Assembly: GCA_022495995.1 (NCBI GenBank)
Contig: JAFEMH010000164.1
Location: 372,001-436,000 of the forward strand
From: Adenophora triphylla var. japonica
Taxonomy: Eukaryota; Streptophyta; Magnoliopsida; Asterales; Campanulaceae
DNA length: 64,000 bases
Direction: 5' to 3'
Shown here: positions 11,153-22,905 of the stretch, piece after piece
Layout: every line of letters starts with the position of its first letter
Position numbering within the stretch: position 1 is the first letter of the stretch
Notes under the pieces: generated by a model
What the model was told of the DNA's origin: nothing
What the model saw: the letters and a program-made list of their open reading frames with translations, nothing else
Databases searched by the model: none
Position numbers and translations under genes: made by a program

Positions 11153-13040
11153 TCAGATCTTTCCATTTCCCTTGTAATTCAAAGATAAGGAACATTGAAT
11201 TTCAGGATATCTATGACCGCTGGATTTCCAAAACCGTTTCCATTTGTTCCTTCGAACTCGATCATGTTGACTCGGTTGTTGGCGAGGAAGAGGATTCTTG
11301 ACCACATTGGGACCTCGAGGTGGTTCTAACTTGCCTTCTTCAACTAGGCGAGAGATCGGGAGCTTCGTGTAGGTGCAATCATTAGTGTTATGGCCATGAT
11401 AATTGTGAAAGCGACAGTGTTTGGTCTCGTCCATTCTCGATACCGGGGTTTCTGGGTTTCCAGCTTTCCAAAGGTCCGATGAGTCCTTGGGCTACCAAAC
11501 CGTCGAAGACCTTTTCTAGTGGCATTCCGAAATCTTCGGCGGTATAGAAAGGGAGCTTTGGCTTTGCAGCAGCCTTGGCCCGCATTCTCGTCCCGCTTTC
11601 TCATTCTGAATGTAATTAACGGCGCCAATCACTTCTTTTCCTTTTACGGTGACAATGGGGCATTTGACACCGTGCTTTGTAGCGATAAGAACTGGCCGTC
11701 TCGTGGCCGGGGCCATATTGAAGGCATTCTCAAACTTGGTGCCGGCATTTACCATTGCCCGAAGGTCGATAGTAGTAATTGCCAATTTGAACTCTTAGTT
11801 GAGGTTTCGAGCAAGATTGGAAGATCTCCATCCTCCTCTTCATTGAGTGGGGTCATCATTTCACCGAGCTTCCAATTCCATCTCTTGTAGAATTCACTTA
11901 CTGGCTCATCTGAACGTTGTAGGGTACCCACGTAGGTCATTCCGGCTGGTTTCCCAATTCAAATTGGCTTTATACTTTTCTAGGAACGCTTCTTTGATCT
12001 GGTCCCAAGTAGCTCGGGCCTCCGGTTTCACATGCAGGAACCACCTAAGAGTGAACCTTTTAATGATAGCTGAAAATGATCGGCCATTTGTTGCTGTGTA
12101 CAATCTTTGGCTCTCATGGCAAGAATGTAGCTTTCAATGTGAGTCAGGGGACAATCGCTGCCGTTGAACTTTTCAATTTCGGCATTCGGAATTTTGGAGG
12201 AGAGGGACAACTTTGTTGGGATCGGTGATCCGGTATCTTTGTCCTCTTGGTGTCTATTTCCCCAAACTTCTCTTGCATGGACCTAACTTGTTCCCTTAGC
12301 CAAGCCATGTCAGAGTCGGGGGATGGTTTAGGATTGCTCGATTCCGGAGAAGGCTTATCTGACTTGGGTGGAAGGACAGTGGGTGGCACAGTGGTAGCTG
12401 GTACCAAGGCTTGGGGATCTTTGGAGGGGAAGTAAGTGTAAACTTGACCAGGTCCCGTGTTCCCGTGAGACTGGCCGGAGGCATAGGAATTAGGCTCATA
12501 ATTTCCGAAGTAGGAAAAAGGATACGGAACCTCCTGGGGTCCTGTGGGCAAAGTTGGAGGCGGAAGATTTGCTGTGGTAGGACATGAATTGAGAGGGTCA
12601 TTGAGCTGATTTTGAGGCCTAGGGAATGCCCGGGATGGCCCATACTGAGGAGAGGGAGTGAATCCCATGGGGTAATGCAGAGGCTGCGTAACCGGGATAG
12701 CTGAGGCGTTTGCTTTCTGTTGGTAGGGGACAAAGCTAGGTCTCACTTGAGGAGGTGAGGGTGTTGGGATCCTGATGGCTTGAGATGTTGGAAAGGACTG
12801 AAGAGGGGTAATCCTGGATAAGGGATCGTATGAGGATGGAGGAGGGCATTGGTTATAGGTGGATGGAGCTGAGATGGCTGCTTCTGGAGGCTCATCTTCT
12901 ATCATCACCAAGGAACCGTTGGGCTCGACCACTATTTGAACTCCATGACGACGAAGCGCTTCGATGAGCGTGGCTTGCTGTTCCTCATGGGTCTTACGAC
13001 TGTTTTCCAGGGCTAAGGTTAGCTCTTCTTCCCTAGTCAT
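11153..13040 (-). pseudogene. Tat gag, frameshifted
   Basis: The likely start is the ATG at 13040 (MTREEELTLALENSRKTHEE, a coiled-coil-like N-terminus). An open frame also extends upstream to 13259 without matching anything I know. A long Pro/Ser/Gln-rich stretch follows, to about 12300. The capsid-like part is split into three frames: FNGSDCPLTHIESY near 12150, ATWDQIKEAFLEKY near 12000 and RSDEPVSEFYKRWN near 11910. Near the C-terminus is CRFHNYHGHNTNDC (about 11410), the Cys/His motif typical of plant gypsy gag. The protein would form the virus-like particle. Breaks are small indels. Confidence 0.85.
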
Positions 13041-14802
13041 CTGGTTACCCAAACCGATCAAGTTTCTGTCAAATCGGTCATTCCGACTCTCCGAACCGAG
13101 GAAACCGAGGATTCCGCGAACTGTCTGAGGATTCTGCGCTAACAAGTCGCCGACCCTGTTCTCACCCACTTCTTTCTCGCCGGAAAGGGATAGGAAAGGT
13201 TTAGACTCGGGGTAGGTGTTTAGTGAAGGCTCGTGCAATATGCAAATTAGAATCTTCAAGTTTACTTAAAACAGTGTCTTTTATTAATATCTATTTGGTT
13301 GGAAAAGGGGTTCTGCCCTTCTTTTTTCACAACTACTCTAGATCCTGGATCAGTGGGTTCCGTCACTACGTCTATAAGCCCCTCGTATTCCACCTGTATT
13401 TCGACCTCCCAGGGGTGGATGCCCCGGGCGAGGGTCCTATAGGGCACGCGGATCCCACCGACCGAGAGTAAAGAACGCTCCTATCGGGTCTAGCGGGTCA
13501 TAGGACCTTTCAACGCACGAGCGATGCGGATTATAGTCAAGGCAATACCGGGAAAGTCTCGTCTCTCTGCCTCGACGGATCTTTTGAGAGAGTTTCGCTT
13601 GAGCGAATGACGGTTTTTGACTTTCGGTAATGTCCGAGAATATAATAGGCATGGGTCGGGCGGCAAAAGCCGGATGACACAGTGTCACATTGAACTTCGT
13701 TGCATACGCAGTGCGCGAGTCGGAATCGAAGTCAATGCTGGTCAAGATCTTGCCAATTTTTCCTTGTCGGAATTTTGGCAGAGCTTCGCTTGAGCGAAAG
13801 ATCTTTTATTTTGGCAAAGACTTGGTCTTGACTTTTACGCATTCCGTGCGGGTCAAGGTCAATAGTCAATGTCGGAGTCAAGATCCCACCGATTTTTCCT
13901 TGTCGGAATTTTGGCGGAGTTCCGCTTGAGCGAAAATCTTGGTTTCCGTTATGAGCTAAGGCTTGACCTTTACGTGGGTATGCAACTGGGCTATATGACA
14001 CGGACTAGACCAAAAACCAACCAAAAGTCACGGATTTTTGAAACGTGTGACACGGATCGTGCATTGGTCGACACATTTGCCATGGGGAGGTTGGGATGAT
14101 TCCGTGCGCGCCGGGAGCATCGTAAAGCTGTCCGTGGCTGCATTTGGAACCACCCTCGGGTTTGAGGACGTGCGTGCAAAAGTGTACGGGATATATCGGG
14201 TGCGCGTAGTGTGCGGTCTCCTAAAATTGTTCCTTTTTGAGTTAAAACAGAGATTTTCATAAATGTGTTTTAAAGGAATGATTTTCGGGACGGGGAAAAT
14301 GCAACACATAAGCACGTAAATTTTAAGGAGCCCCAGTCGATCATGGAGCCGAATAGCCCCAAGGCTGCTAGGACGCCCAGATTAACCATGATTTTTCCCG
14401 GTGGAATTGCCACGAGGTCGTATGGTCGAGAATCCTATGAGGATTAGCCGTACGACCGCATGGATCAATTTTCCGTGTTCCACTCCTTTTGCTATTTTTC
14501 GGGTTGTTTCCCGTTCAAAGTATGCACAGATTCCAAGATGCAAATGATGCAATGCATGGTAAAAGAAAGCAAGCACGATTAATGAAATCGGCGATGGGAG
14601 TCTAACCCGCTCAAAAGAAAAGCTTTTTGTATTTTTTTCAAAAAATTTTTTTTCAAAAAGGGATACTGTACGCTGGGATTGTTAAACCACCTTGTTATCC
14701 CAAGCCCCGGGTTAGGGAGCGATACGGGAAGGGTAAGTGGGGTCCACCTATATACCAAGTATCGACTTTTGTTTTGAAAATAAAGCTTTTCTCCTTTGGG
14801 AT
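13041..14802 (-). other. Tat 5' leader between primer site and gag
   Basis: No domain is recognised. It contains a diverged direct repeat: about 13731-13807 and 13865-13942 share TTTTTCCTTGTCGGAATTTT followed by CGCTTGAGCGAAA. A shorter relative lies at about 13570-13605. TTCGCTTGAGCGAA is itself an inverted repeat and could fold as a small hairpin in the leader RNA. Confidence 0.6.
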
Positions 14803-14819
14803 GATCCCCAGAGTCGCCA
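14803..14819 (-). promoter_or_regulatory. Primer binding site of the Tat element
   Basis: Minus strand TGGCGACTCTGGGGATC lies four bases inside the 5' LTR. It starts with TGG, complementary to a tRNA CCA end. The TGGCGACTC start is what I recall for Ogre/Tat elements, attributed to a tRNA-Arg primer; the tRNA identity is from memory. Confidence 0.75.
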
Positions 14820-14823
14820 AACC

Positions 14824-16441
14824 TGTGAATGTGTGCCCAAAATTTTTGTTTATTGGAATTCACGCGAGTTTGAAGACATCCGAGTTATTTGAAAAACGGA
14901 AGTCGCCACGCCATTTTGATTACCTCAAAACTTTGAAAAAAGGTTTTATGGGTTCGGAGGTTAAGTTACCCCTTGGGAAGAACGTTTGGCGTTCACCCAA
15001 AGTGCCTTGCCGGAGCAAGTCTCCCTAGATTTCATTAATCGTGTTTGCTTGCGTGCTTTCTTTGTATGCATGTGTTTGAAAATAAGGGGGGGGAATGTCC
15101 CAAGTTATCTTCCTGACGTACAAACCATTTGTTGGTTGTCGCTCGGGATTCCTTGGAATTTATGTATTTGAGATTATGATCCCGTCCTCATCTTATGACT
15201 TATGATCATCGCATTTTAAGCCTCGGGACCCTCGGGACTTGCGTGATCGAGAGAATGACTCTCTTTTGGGTCAAAGATGAGGTTCTTTAGGAAGGAATGT
15301 CCTTAGCCCATCAATCCTACTCTTTAAGACGGTCGAGCTCGTATAAAGGCTTCATACTCATTCTTAAGCGATAATCGGAGATATAGGGTTCAAGGTTATC
15401 CTTTTCCTAAAGAAATCATGAACCTTTAATGGAAGGAACGATGCAAAGATGAGAACTTTTACACCGGTCCGTTCCAAGGTTGGGGAAAGGGAAATGCATG
15501 ATAAAAAAAATGACTCTTTAATGAAAAGATGACATTTTTAGGTTGCAAATGATGCTTTTTGATTTAAAGAAATGATCTTTATGCAAATGATGCATAAAGA
15601 TTTGATTTTTATGCAAATGATGCATTGAAAAAGGGGTTTTGATGCAAAGGATGCGTTTTCATTGAAAAAGATTTGATCTTTATATGCAAATGATGCATAA
15701 AGATGACATTTTTATTGGAAAATAGGGATTTTAGGTGCAAAGGATGCACCTTTATGAAAAAGACTACATTTTTATGACAAATGAGGTCTTAATGCATGCA
15801 AAGGGGAAAGGGGGTGATAAAGATATGATCTTTATGAATAAATGCCAAGTCCCAAGCAAGATATATGAATGCAATGAGCAAGTATATCAATTAAAATGCA
15901 AGGTTAGGGCGTGCGAGGTTACCAATCGTTTCCTTCGCTTCTTCGGACGGAGCTAGGAGGAGAGGTTCTTCTTGGGTCTTCAAGGAGGAGGGAGATGGCT
16001 TCTTGAGCTTCTTCTTCGCCTTCTTGAGCCTTCAAGGGTTTTTCTTCACGTCTGGACTGCTAGGGAGTGTGTGTGTGATTGTTGGTGTTGTTGTTGTTGT
16101 TTGTGTGTTGAAATGGGTAGAGGAGGGCTCTATTTATAGGCAGTCTGGATAAGGCTAATGAAGCCGTGCGGCTGCAGGCTCTTTGCAAATGAGGCCGTGC
16201 GGTCTTATCCATTGTGACTCAGCATTCTAGAACCATGCAAGGTGGCATCATTCTAGAAGCTTCTCCCTAATTAAGAAAAACGTGTTTTCTTAATTAGGAA
16301 GGCTCCTTACAGCCCTAATTTAAATTTGGACTGTTCCAGGACATTTCCGGAACACTAGGAAGGTCCGGGGAATTACCGGGAAATTTACCGAAATGTCGGG
16401 AAAATTAACCGGAAGGCATGAGCCAGATTTGGGTACTTACA
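14824..16441 (-). repeat. 5' LTR of the Tat element (complete, 1618 bp)
   Basis: In element sense it begins TGTAAGTACCC at 16441 and ends CATTCACA at 14824, giving TG...CA ends. A TATAAATA box lies about 300 bases in. The 3' part (about 15480-15900) is rich in repeated ATGATGCA/AAAGAT blocks. The segment 16164-16441 is repeated at the window start. A copy of the GCCGTGCGGC motif pair lies in the upstream promoter part (about 16157-16202). Confidence 0.9.
16131..16138 (-). promoter_or_regulatory. TATA box of the Tat LTR
   Basis: Minus strand TATAAATA in the context CTGCCTATAAATAGAGCC, about 300 nt from the LTR start. Transcription would start near 16100 and read leftward through gag-pol. Confidence 0.7.
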
Positions 16442-18139
16442 GTGCCCTTGTAGGGACGAATGTTTCTGGAAGGGGTCCAAGGGGGCACGAGTCATGCCCT
16501 GGGGCACGAGTCGTGCCCTGGCCTGGTGACTATGATCTAATTTGTGAACTGTTTAAACCTAATCAAAATAGAACCAAAATAAATTCTCTTTAACCTAGAT
16601 TAAAGTAGAATACTTTGGCTACACCATGATGTCTTATTTGGTCAAAATGGATTTGGGGAAGTAGTTTAAATATTGTCCGGAAAATGGTTGATAAGCTTGA
16701 TTAGTAACTTCACCAAAGTAGTTCAAACTTGAGAAGTAGATCTTGAACTTTTATTAAGGCTATTTGAGGTTGTGTAATGACTATGTAGGAATGATTTATG
16801 ATACATAGTGGCCTTACTTGCCCCATATCCTTGGTGAGTGGTTTGAATAGTGTAAAAGTTGTGTGTTACACTATCGTGCTAGTTTGGAAATGTGCAGTCA
16901 TTACATTGGTTCATTATTATCCAAATTGTGGGTTTATATACTATGTTGCTAACTTGTTATCCCAAGGGTGGATATGTTCATTATATGGTTGCATGGTTAT
17001 CCCAAGTGTGGATATGTTTATCGTATGGTTGCACTGTCATCCCATTTGTGGATTTATTGGCCATATTGTTGCCTTACTTGGATTAATATTCATTGATGAT
17101 ACTATGTATAGTGTATTAAATGAATGTTGCACGGTATTGATTTAGCATGAGTATACATTACCATGTTGTTATATTCTTATCCCTTTGGTGGATTTTATTT
17201 CAAGTATCTATTATGTGCTTGAACGTGTTTATATTATATGTGATTCGGGGGTATAATGGAATTCAATCAATTATTGATTTGTTTTATAAGTGATTGAAGG
17301 TTCATCATACCTGTGACCGGCCCCTCTGTGGCCACAGAGTGGGAGTGCTAGCAGCTGTATTGAGCCAAAAGCCTTACAGTCCGCTGCGATTTTATGGAGT
17401 TAGGTGGAATGCTTCTGTATTAAGCCAAAAGCTTTACAGATAGCGACGATATTATATGATACTCTGAATAAGGGTCATATAAGTATCTTATTTTCTTATA
17501 TGGATCTCTGGGGTATGAGTTCTATAAGCGGTGAAGGTGCATGGGGGCAATTCACCAAAGAGCGGAGTTTTACTCCCATGTTGTACGACTTATTGTTCAG
17601 ACGGGAAAGGTAAAATGAGGTAACGTAAGGTGTTTACCGCTTTAATAATGTGTTATGTGTAACCATGCTATGTGTTGCATCTTATTTGGCATCTTGCTGC
17701 ATTCATAATAGCTTATTGAGATTTATTCTCACCCCTTCCCCTTTTACTGTTTTAGATCGTGCTGAGACAGGTGACCTGAACCAGTGAGGCCGGGGATAAG
17801 AGTTTGGACTTTTGCTTTTGGGACTTGTCAGGTTAAGTATATGAGTTGGTTGACTAGGTGTATTTATTAAGTAAGACTCTTTTGAGAAGTTGTATATAAA
17901 CTCTTTTGTAAAACCAAGTTAATTGTGAGTTTTCGATGTAAGTAAACAGATTATGGTTTATGGAAGTTGTTGTTGAAATTTCTTCAAGTAGAGATATTAC
18001 TAGTTGATTTAATTTGGCAGTTTGAAAATTGATTTTTCTTTTAAAGGGAAATAAAAGTTTTTAAAAATTTAAGATGGGATTCATTAGACTGGGCTTCTCC
18101 AGCTCGGGACACGCGTTAGGTCCCGGGTTGGGGTGCTCA
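16442..18139 (+). repeat. Partial LTR of another gypsy-type element, interrupted by the Tat insertion
   Basis: No coding sequence. It ends in GGGTTGGGGTGCTCACA at 18139, abutting copia gag sequence that stops there in mid-frame, so this is an insertion boundary. The CA end and GTGACCGGCCC, GAGACAGGTGACC and CACCCCTTCCCC blocks are LTR-like, and it appears to read on the plus strand. The left end (TG) is not seen because the Tat element inserted into it. Positions 16915-17075 contain three imperfect repeats of TTATCCCAAGTGTGGATATG. Confidence 0.55.
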
Positions 18140-18860
18140 CAGGAACATATCGATCTTCAGTCACATTGGCTTGAAGAGGGTTTTCATCTTGGTTGTTGAT
18201 TCTAGGATGTCGACATTCCCTAGCCATATGCCCGGGTTTTCCACAATTAAAACAACTACCTTTGAACTTCTTGGCGGTTGTAGTTCCCCTCTTTACTTTC
18301 CCGGTGTTCTTCCTCTTGTTTCCGGTACTTGTTTCCGCCAAGTTTACTTGCCGTCTTTTTGTCACTATACACATAGAATAGTGCATCTCAAGAAATTCCC
18401 AAAGTTCTCTTGCGGTCTTTATGCCACAACACACAAAGTATTGTGCATCATCCAAGCCATTAAGAATATACTCGCGACACAAGAAATCGCTGTGATTCCA
18501 TGTATCCAAGTCATTCTTTGCTTGGGGTTCATCCCCTTCGGATATCAATGATGGATATTCCCAAAGAAATCGCACCAATTTTAATGTTGTCAAATAGACC
18601 AACATTTTATGTTGCCACCTCTTAAAGTCCATCCCGGTAAGAATACCCGGTCTTTCCGCATGCACGAACGCATGAGACGAAGGAGGAGCATTATGAGGTG
18701 CGACATTTGAGGTTGTACCTGAGCCAGGTGAAGGAGGTTTCTCACTTCGTACCGAGTGAGTCGGTGAAGGAGCGGGTGCAACATTCTTTAGCGTTGCTTC
18801 GCCTTGAAGAGGAGGAGGAGTAAGCCCGGATGATTCGGAGGTGTCTTTCTCACTTGCCAT
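18140..18860 (-). pseudogene. Ty1/copia gag, 3'-truncated by an LTR insertion
   Basis: It starts at ATG 18860 (MASEKDTSESSGLTPPP) and reads on the minus strand. It has GMDFKRWQHKMLVYLTT and a CCHC knuckle CFNCGKPGHMAREC, as in copia gag. The frame runs into foreign LTR sequence at 18139. Compared with the related complete element at 30-36 kb, roughly 100 residues between the [14 protein letters not shown] region and VNLAE are missing in frame, so this gag carries an internal deletion. It would be the RNA-binding capsid protein. Confidence 0.9.
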
Positions 18861-18883
18861 TGTAGAAATGCCTTAAGAAACGT

Positions 18884-18898
18884 CAAATAACTCTTACG
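18884..18898 (-). promoter_or_regulatory. Primer-site position of copia copy 1, complementary to its own LTR
   Basis: Two bases inside the LTR the minus strand reads CGTAAGAGTTATTTG. The same 15 bases occur on the plus strand inside the LTR at 19012-19026, so in the element RNA the two are complementary. No TGG start or tRNA-Met type site is present. Confidence 0.6.
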
Positions 18899-18900
18899 AT

Positions 18901-19726
18901 TGTTGGATTTTAGGTATGGCTTCTCAAGAACTTAACTGGAAAACTGACGGAGAATTTAACGGAGATTGGAAAACTAGGAGACAAGTCGAGTCTTGTATTG
19001 TATACAATCTCCGTAAGAGTTATTTGTCCCGCACCGGTGCTTACGGTTAGATAACAAAACTCTCGTAAGATAAAACGACTTTATAAGCAATCAATAGGAG
19101 CACTCCAAATTGATTGTTCTAACGAACAACACAAAGTTTGAAACTTGGACTTTGAAGGAGGTATGCAACAAGATGCATATGAATTGACTTGATTAGACTA
19201 AATCAAGAGGGTTTTGGAAGACTCAAAATCTGTATGTATGTAATTGAAATTCGGAGGAAAACTATTTAAAGAAAGTTAAAGGGTTCATGACTTTTCCCAC
19301 CAAAAGGCACCAAAACTGTTCAGAATCTGCGTATGAGCGCGGCCGCCCTGGCCTTTAGCGCGATCGCGCTAGCTTGCCGAGAACCAGGCCAAAATTCACT
19401 GAAATTCAGCGCGGCCGCCCTAGGCAATGGCGCGACCGCGCTCAAGCCTGGTGGACGTGCCTTTTGGAACAGTTTCGATTCAAGTTGATTTGGACTGACC
19501 CAAGTTAACTTTTAACCTTTTAATTTAACTTTCGTTAAGTTACAAATCACTAGTCATTAATTTCTCATTCACCCGTAAATGGTTTTGAGACAATAAATGA
19601 ATTATATAATCTACAACAAATGTAGATTACCATTTGTAACAAGTTTCGTTAACAAATAACGAACTTTCGTTAGAAACCTAGATCAACGTTAAGTTAAACT
19701 TAACTTTCCGTTACTCATTTCCAACA
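18901..19726 (-). repeat. LTR of copia copy 1 (5' LTR)
   Basis: It is bounded by TGTTGGA... and ...TTCCAACA and is 826 bp long. It is clearly related to the LTRs at 30038-30874 and 35438-36272. It has the same ACTATTTAAAG TATA-like block near 19265 and the same pair of GCGCGGCCGC blocks (about 19336-19445). Confidence 0.9.
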
Positions 19727-20583
19727 ATGTGGTCTTGTGTCCACCATTGCTTTTTTCAAGTTGTTGATAAAATCTTAGGTTTTATTTAAAAATTAATTGG
19801 CGATGAAAGGAGTAACCCAAGATCTTTATTTATAGAATCTTAACTTGTTAATTTTTGATGTGGATGATTGATCCAATACGCCCCCTCACGCATAGCTGAA
19901 CTTTGGAACTTTTAACTTGTCCACGGACATAGATTTGAGTGGCGGGGAGGTTAATCATCGTGGGCCACACGTGTAAATGAGTCTGATACCGTGAAAAATG
20001 GCATGTTTAGTAAAACTGAAAACTAAACTCTGAAAATGTAGATCTAAAATTGATAAGTTGCTGAATATTAAAGATTGAGTTTGCCTGATTACGACAAATC
20101 AATTACATTTGTATTTAATCAAAATTTCAACTCAATACTAATTTTTTTTGAATAGCTTTAATTATTATATAATAAAAATAAAGTCAACATAAACATAATT
20201 AGATTATATTTTTATAATATTTAAACATTTTTATTGGTATTTTCTTTGTCTCATTATAAAATTTATCTAGACTATTTTGGTTACCTTTACTAAACTTTAA
20301 TAAAAAATGAAGAAAATTTAATTATGATACTTTATCAAAATTATTATTAATAGTTTAATATTAAGAAAATTACATTTTAATACTTTGTCAAATATAATTT
20401 ATACGAGAAGTTAAAATATTTTATCAAAAAAAAGTAACAATAAATAAATAAACAAAATATGTTGATGGATTGATTTGAACTCATTACTTTTTTTCTCTTT
20501 CTTTCCTCCTCTTACTTTCGTAATATAAGATTCACCTTTTCAACTTAAAATTAATAGTATTTTTTATGATAATTTTAATTAAT
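19727..20583. other. AT-rich spacer with an old retroelement-like fragment
   Basis: No gene is seen. Positions 19880-20005 contain TACGCCCCCTCACG... and GTCTGATACCGTGAAAA, whose reverse complement GGTATCAGAC resembles a tRNA-Met primer site or SINE tail. The rest is AT-rich with no recognisable structure. Confidence 0.4.
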
Positions 20584-20586
20584 TAA

Positions 20587-21598
<1,012 letters not shown>

Positions 21599-21601
21599 TA
21601 A

Positions 21602-21939
21602 GTGATTTAAATATAACTTATCAAACAAGGTTAACTTTTTAATCTTTTAAAAGCATTTCAAATCAAGAGTTTAATTGGGTTATCAAACAGATCCAAAGTC
21701 TAAGGTTTCATCTTAAACCCAATTGAGTATTGACAATGAGAGGAATGATCTTAGATCTTTAGAAAATATTTAAATTAAAATTCAAATTTGTGAAAAATAA
21801 ACTTACATAATCAAATCAATGAATCACTGATTACCTAAAAGAATTAAATAATCAACCTTTTTTATTCTAGTCAATATATATATTCACACTTGTAAACCTT
21901 TGGTCTTCAAAATGGAATTTTTAATTAGTTGACCGCACT
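21602..21939. other. AT-rich spacer
   Basis: No gene, repeat or RNA is recognised. It lies downstream of the minus-strand peptide gene. Confidence 0.5.
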
Positions 21940-22281
21940 TCAATATTGACGAGTTTTTGCCACCCCAAACTGAACCTCCTCCAGCTGAGGCCGCATTTGT
22001 ACTACATGTTGAGGTTCTAAAGCAACCCTACCACCGCCACGGCCGCCTGCAAAAGCCTTCTTGCCGGAGATGCAACGATTACCGCCGGACTTGGTGTAAG
22101 TGCACCCATTCCCCGGTGGGGGAACGGCCCCTCGTGGTTTAATGCCTAGCAGAAGGTTTTTCTCTTTGTTCATCCACTTTTCTGAAATCTCATCCAAAAG
22201 TCTGCATGCTCCATATGGTTTAATGCTTAGTAGAAGCATTATCGTTATGAAAATGGCTGGAATAATTCTTTTTTGTGACAT
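21940..22281 (-). CDS. Small secreted-peptide-like precursor, 113 aa
   Basis: I chose ATG 22281 (MSQKRIIPAIFITIMLLLSI) because a textbook signal peptide follows at once; the frame is open 40 codons upstream, but that part looks non-coding. The mature part has RLLDEISEKWMNKEKN, then a Pro/Gly-rich motif RGAVPPPGNGCTYTKSGGNRC with two cysteines 12 residues apart, and a Gly-rich basic tail. This layout (signal peptide, variable middle, conserved C-terminal motif) is that of plant secreted signalling peptides. I recall plant proteins with GP.PPS...CTYIPG...C endings but cannot name the family. No intron. A TATA-like ACATAAATACC lies upstream near 22410. The frame is intact in a region of broken elements, which supports a real gene. 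Confidence 0.6.
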   Translation of the reverse strand: MSQKRIIPAIFITIMLLLSIKPYGACRLLDEISEKWMNKEKNLLLGIKPRGAVPPPGNGCTYTKSGGNRCISGKKAFAGGRGGGRVALEPQHVVQMRPQLEEVQFGVAKTRQY

Positions 22282-22905
22282 AATAATTTCGCCGCTGGTA
22301 ATTTCGTCGCTAAAGACCCAGTTTCTAGTAGTGAATGTGTTTTTTTTTTTTTTGAATACAATTGTTGTTAAGGATATTGTGGATGGATTGAGGGCATGCA
22401 TGGGGGGTATTTATGTAGGATGGATATAGAGTTGAGTTGATAATTATAAAGTCGTGGTTTGACTTGAATATTTCGTGAGTTTTACTTTGAGAAATTGACG
22501 TGTTGAATGTTGACCAATTAACTGTGTTTATATGAATTGAAAATTAGTTGCTGAATAGGTCTATGCAAAAAGAAAGTGGATTAATTTAGGACCAATTTGT
22601 TATGTCACTCGTCGTATGAGATGAGATGCAACTCATGTCCAAAAACATAAAACCTCCGTCCTAGTTTAATATTCTGAGTTTGACTGTAAAAATAAATAAA
22701 TGTTGTGAGTATAAAAAATAAAATAGTAAAAAGAAAGTGAGGTATAGAGATTTTGTTTTGAAAATGACTACTAGATCTTATTGTACATTTTAAACAATAA
22801 AACAACTAAAAACCTTAATGTGAAGCAGATCAAATCAAAGTGAAAGTAAGAACTTTAAACCGAAAATAGAGGGATCAGAAAACAATGTTTATTTAATGTC
22901 AAAAT

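Larger units (their letters stand above)
1..16441 (-). mobile_element. Ty3/gypsy retrotransposon, Tat lineage (Retand-like), truncated by window edge
   Basis: Bases 1-276 repeat bases 16164-16441 in direct orientation, so these are the two LTRs. All gag-pol pieces between them read on the minus strand. Order in element sense: LTR, primer site, leader, gag, protease region, RT, RNase H, second RNase H, integrase, long 3' region, LTR. The second RNase H after the usual one and the long 3' region place it in the Tat lineage (family knowledge). The 3' region holds antisense genes and a tandem array, which recalls Retand of Silene from memory. About 16.4 kb is present and the 3' LTR is incomplete. 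The reading frames contain many single-base breaks. No TSD can be checked because the left end lies outside the window. Confidence 0.9.

Noticed and set aside
12296..12733. Alternative minus-strand frame of 145 codons overlapping gag
   Set aside because: Overlaps the Pro/Ser-rich part of gag in another frame, where low complexity keeps frames open.
16131..16140. Plus-strand TATA box in the Tat LTR as promoter for the antisense genes
   Set aside because: The plus strand reads TATTTATA, weaker than the minus-strand TATAAATA, which fits the sense promoter. The left LTR's equivalent lies outside the window.
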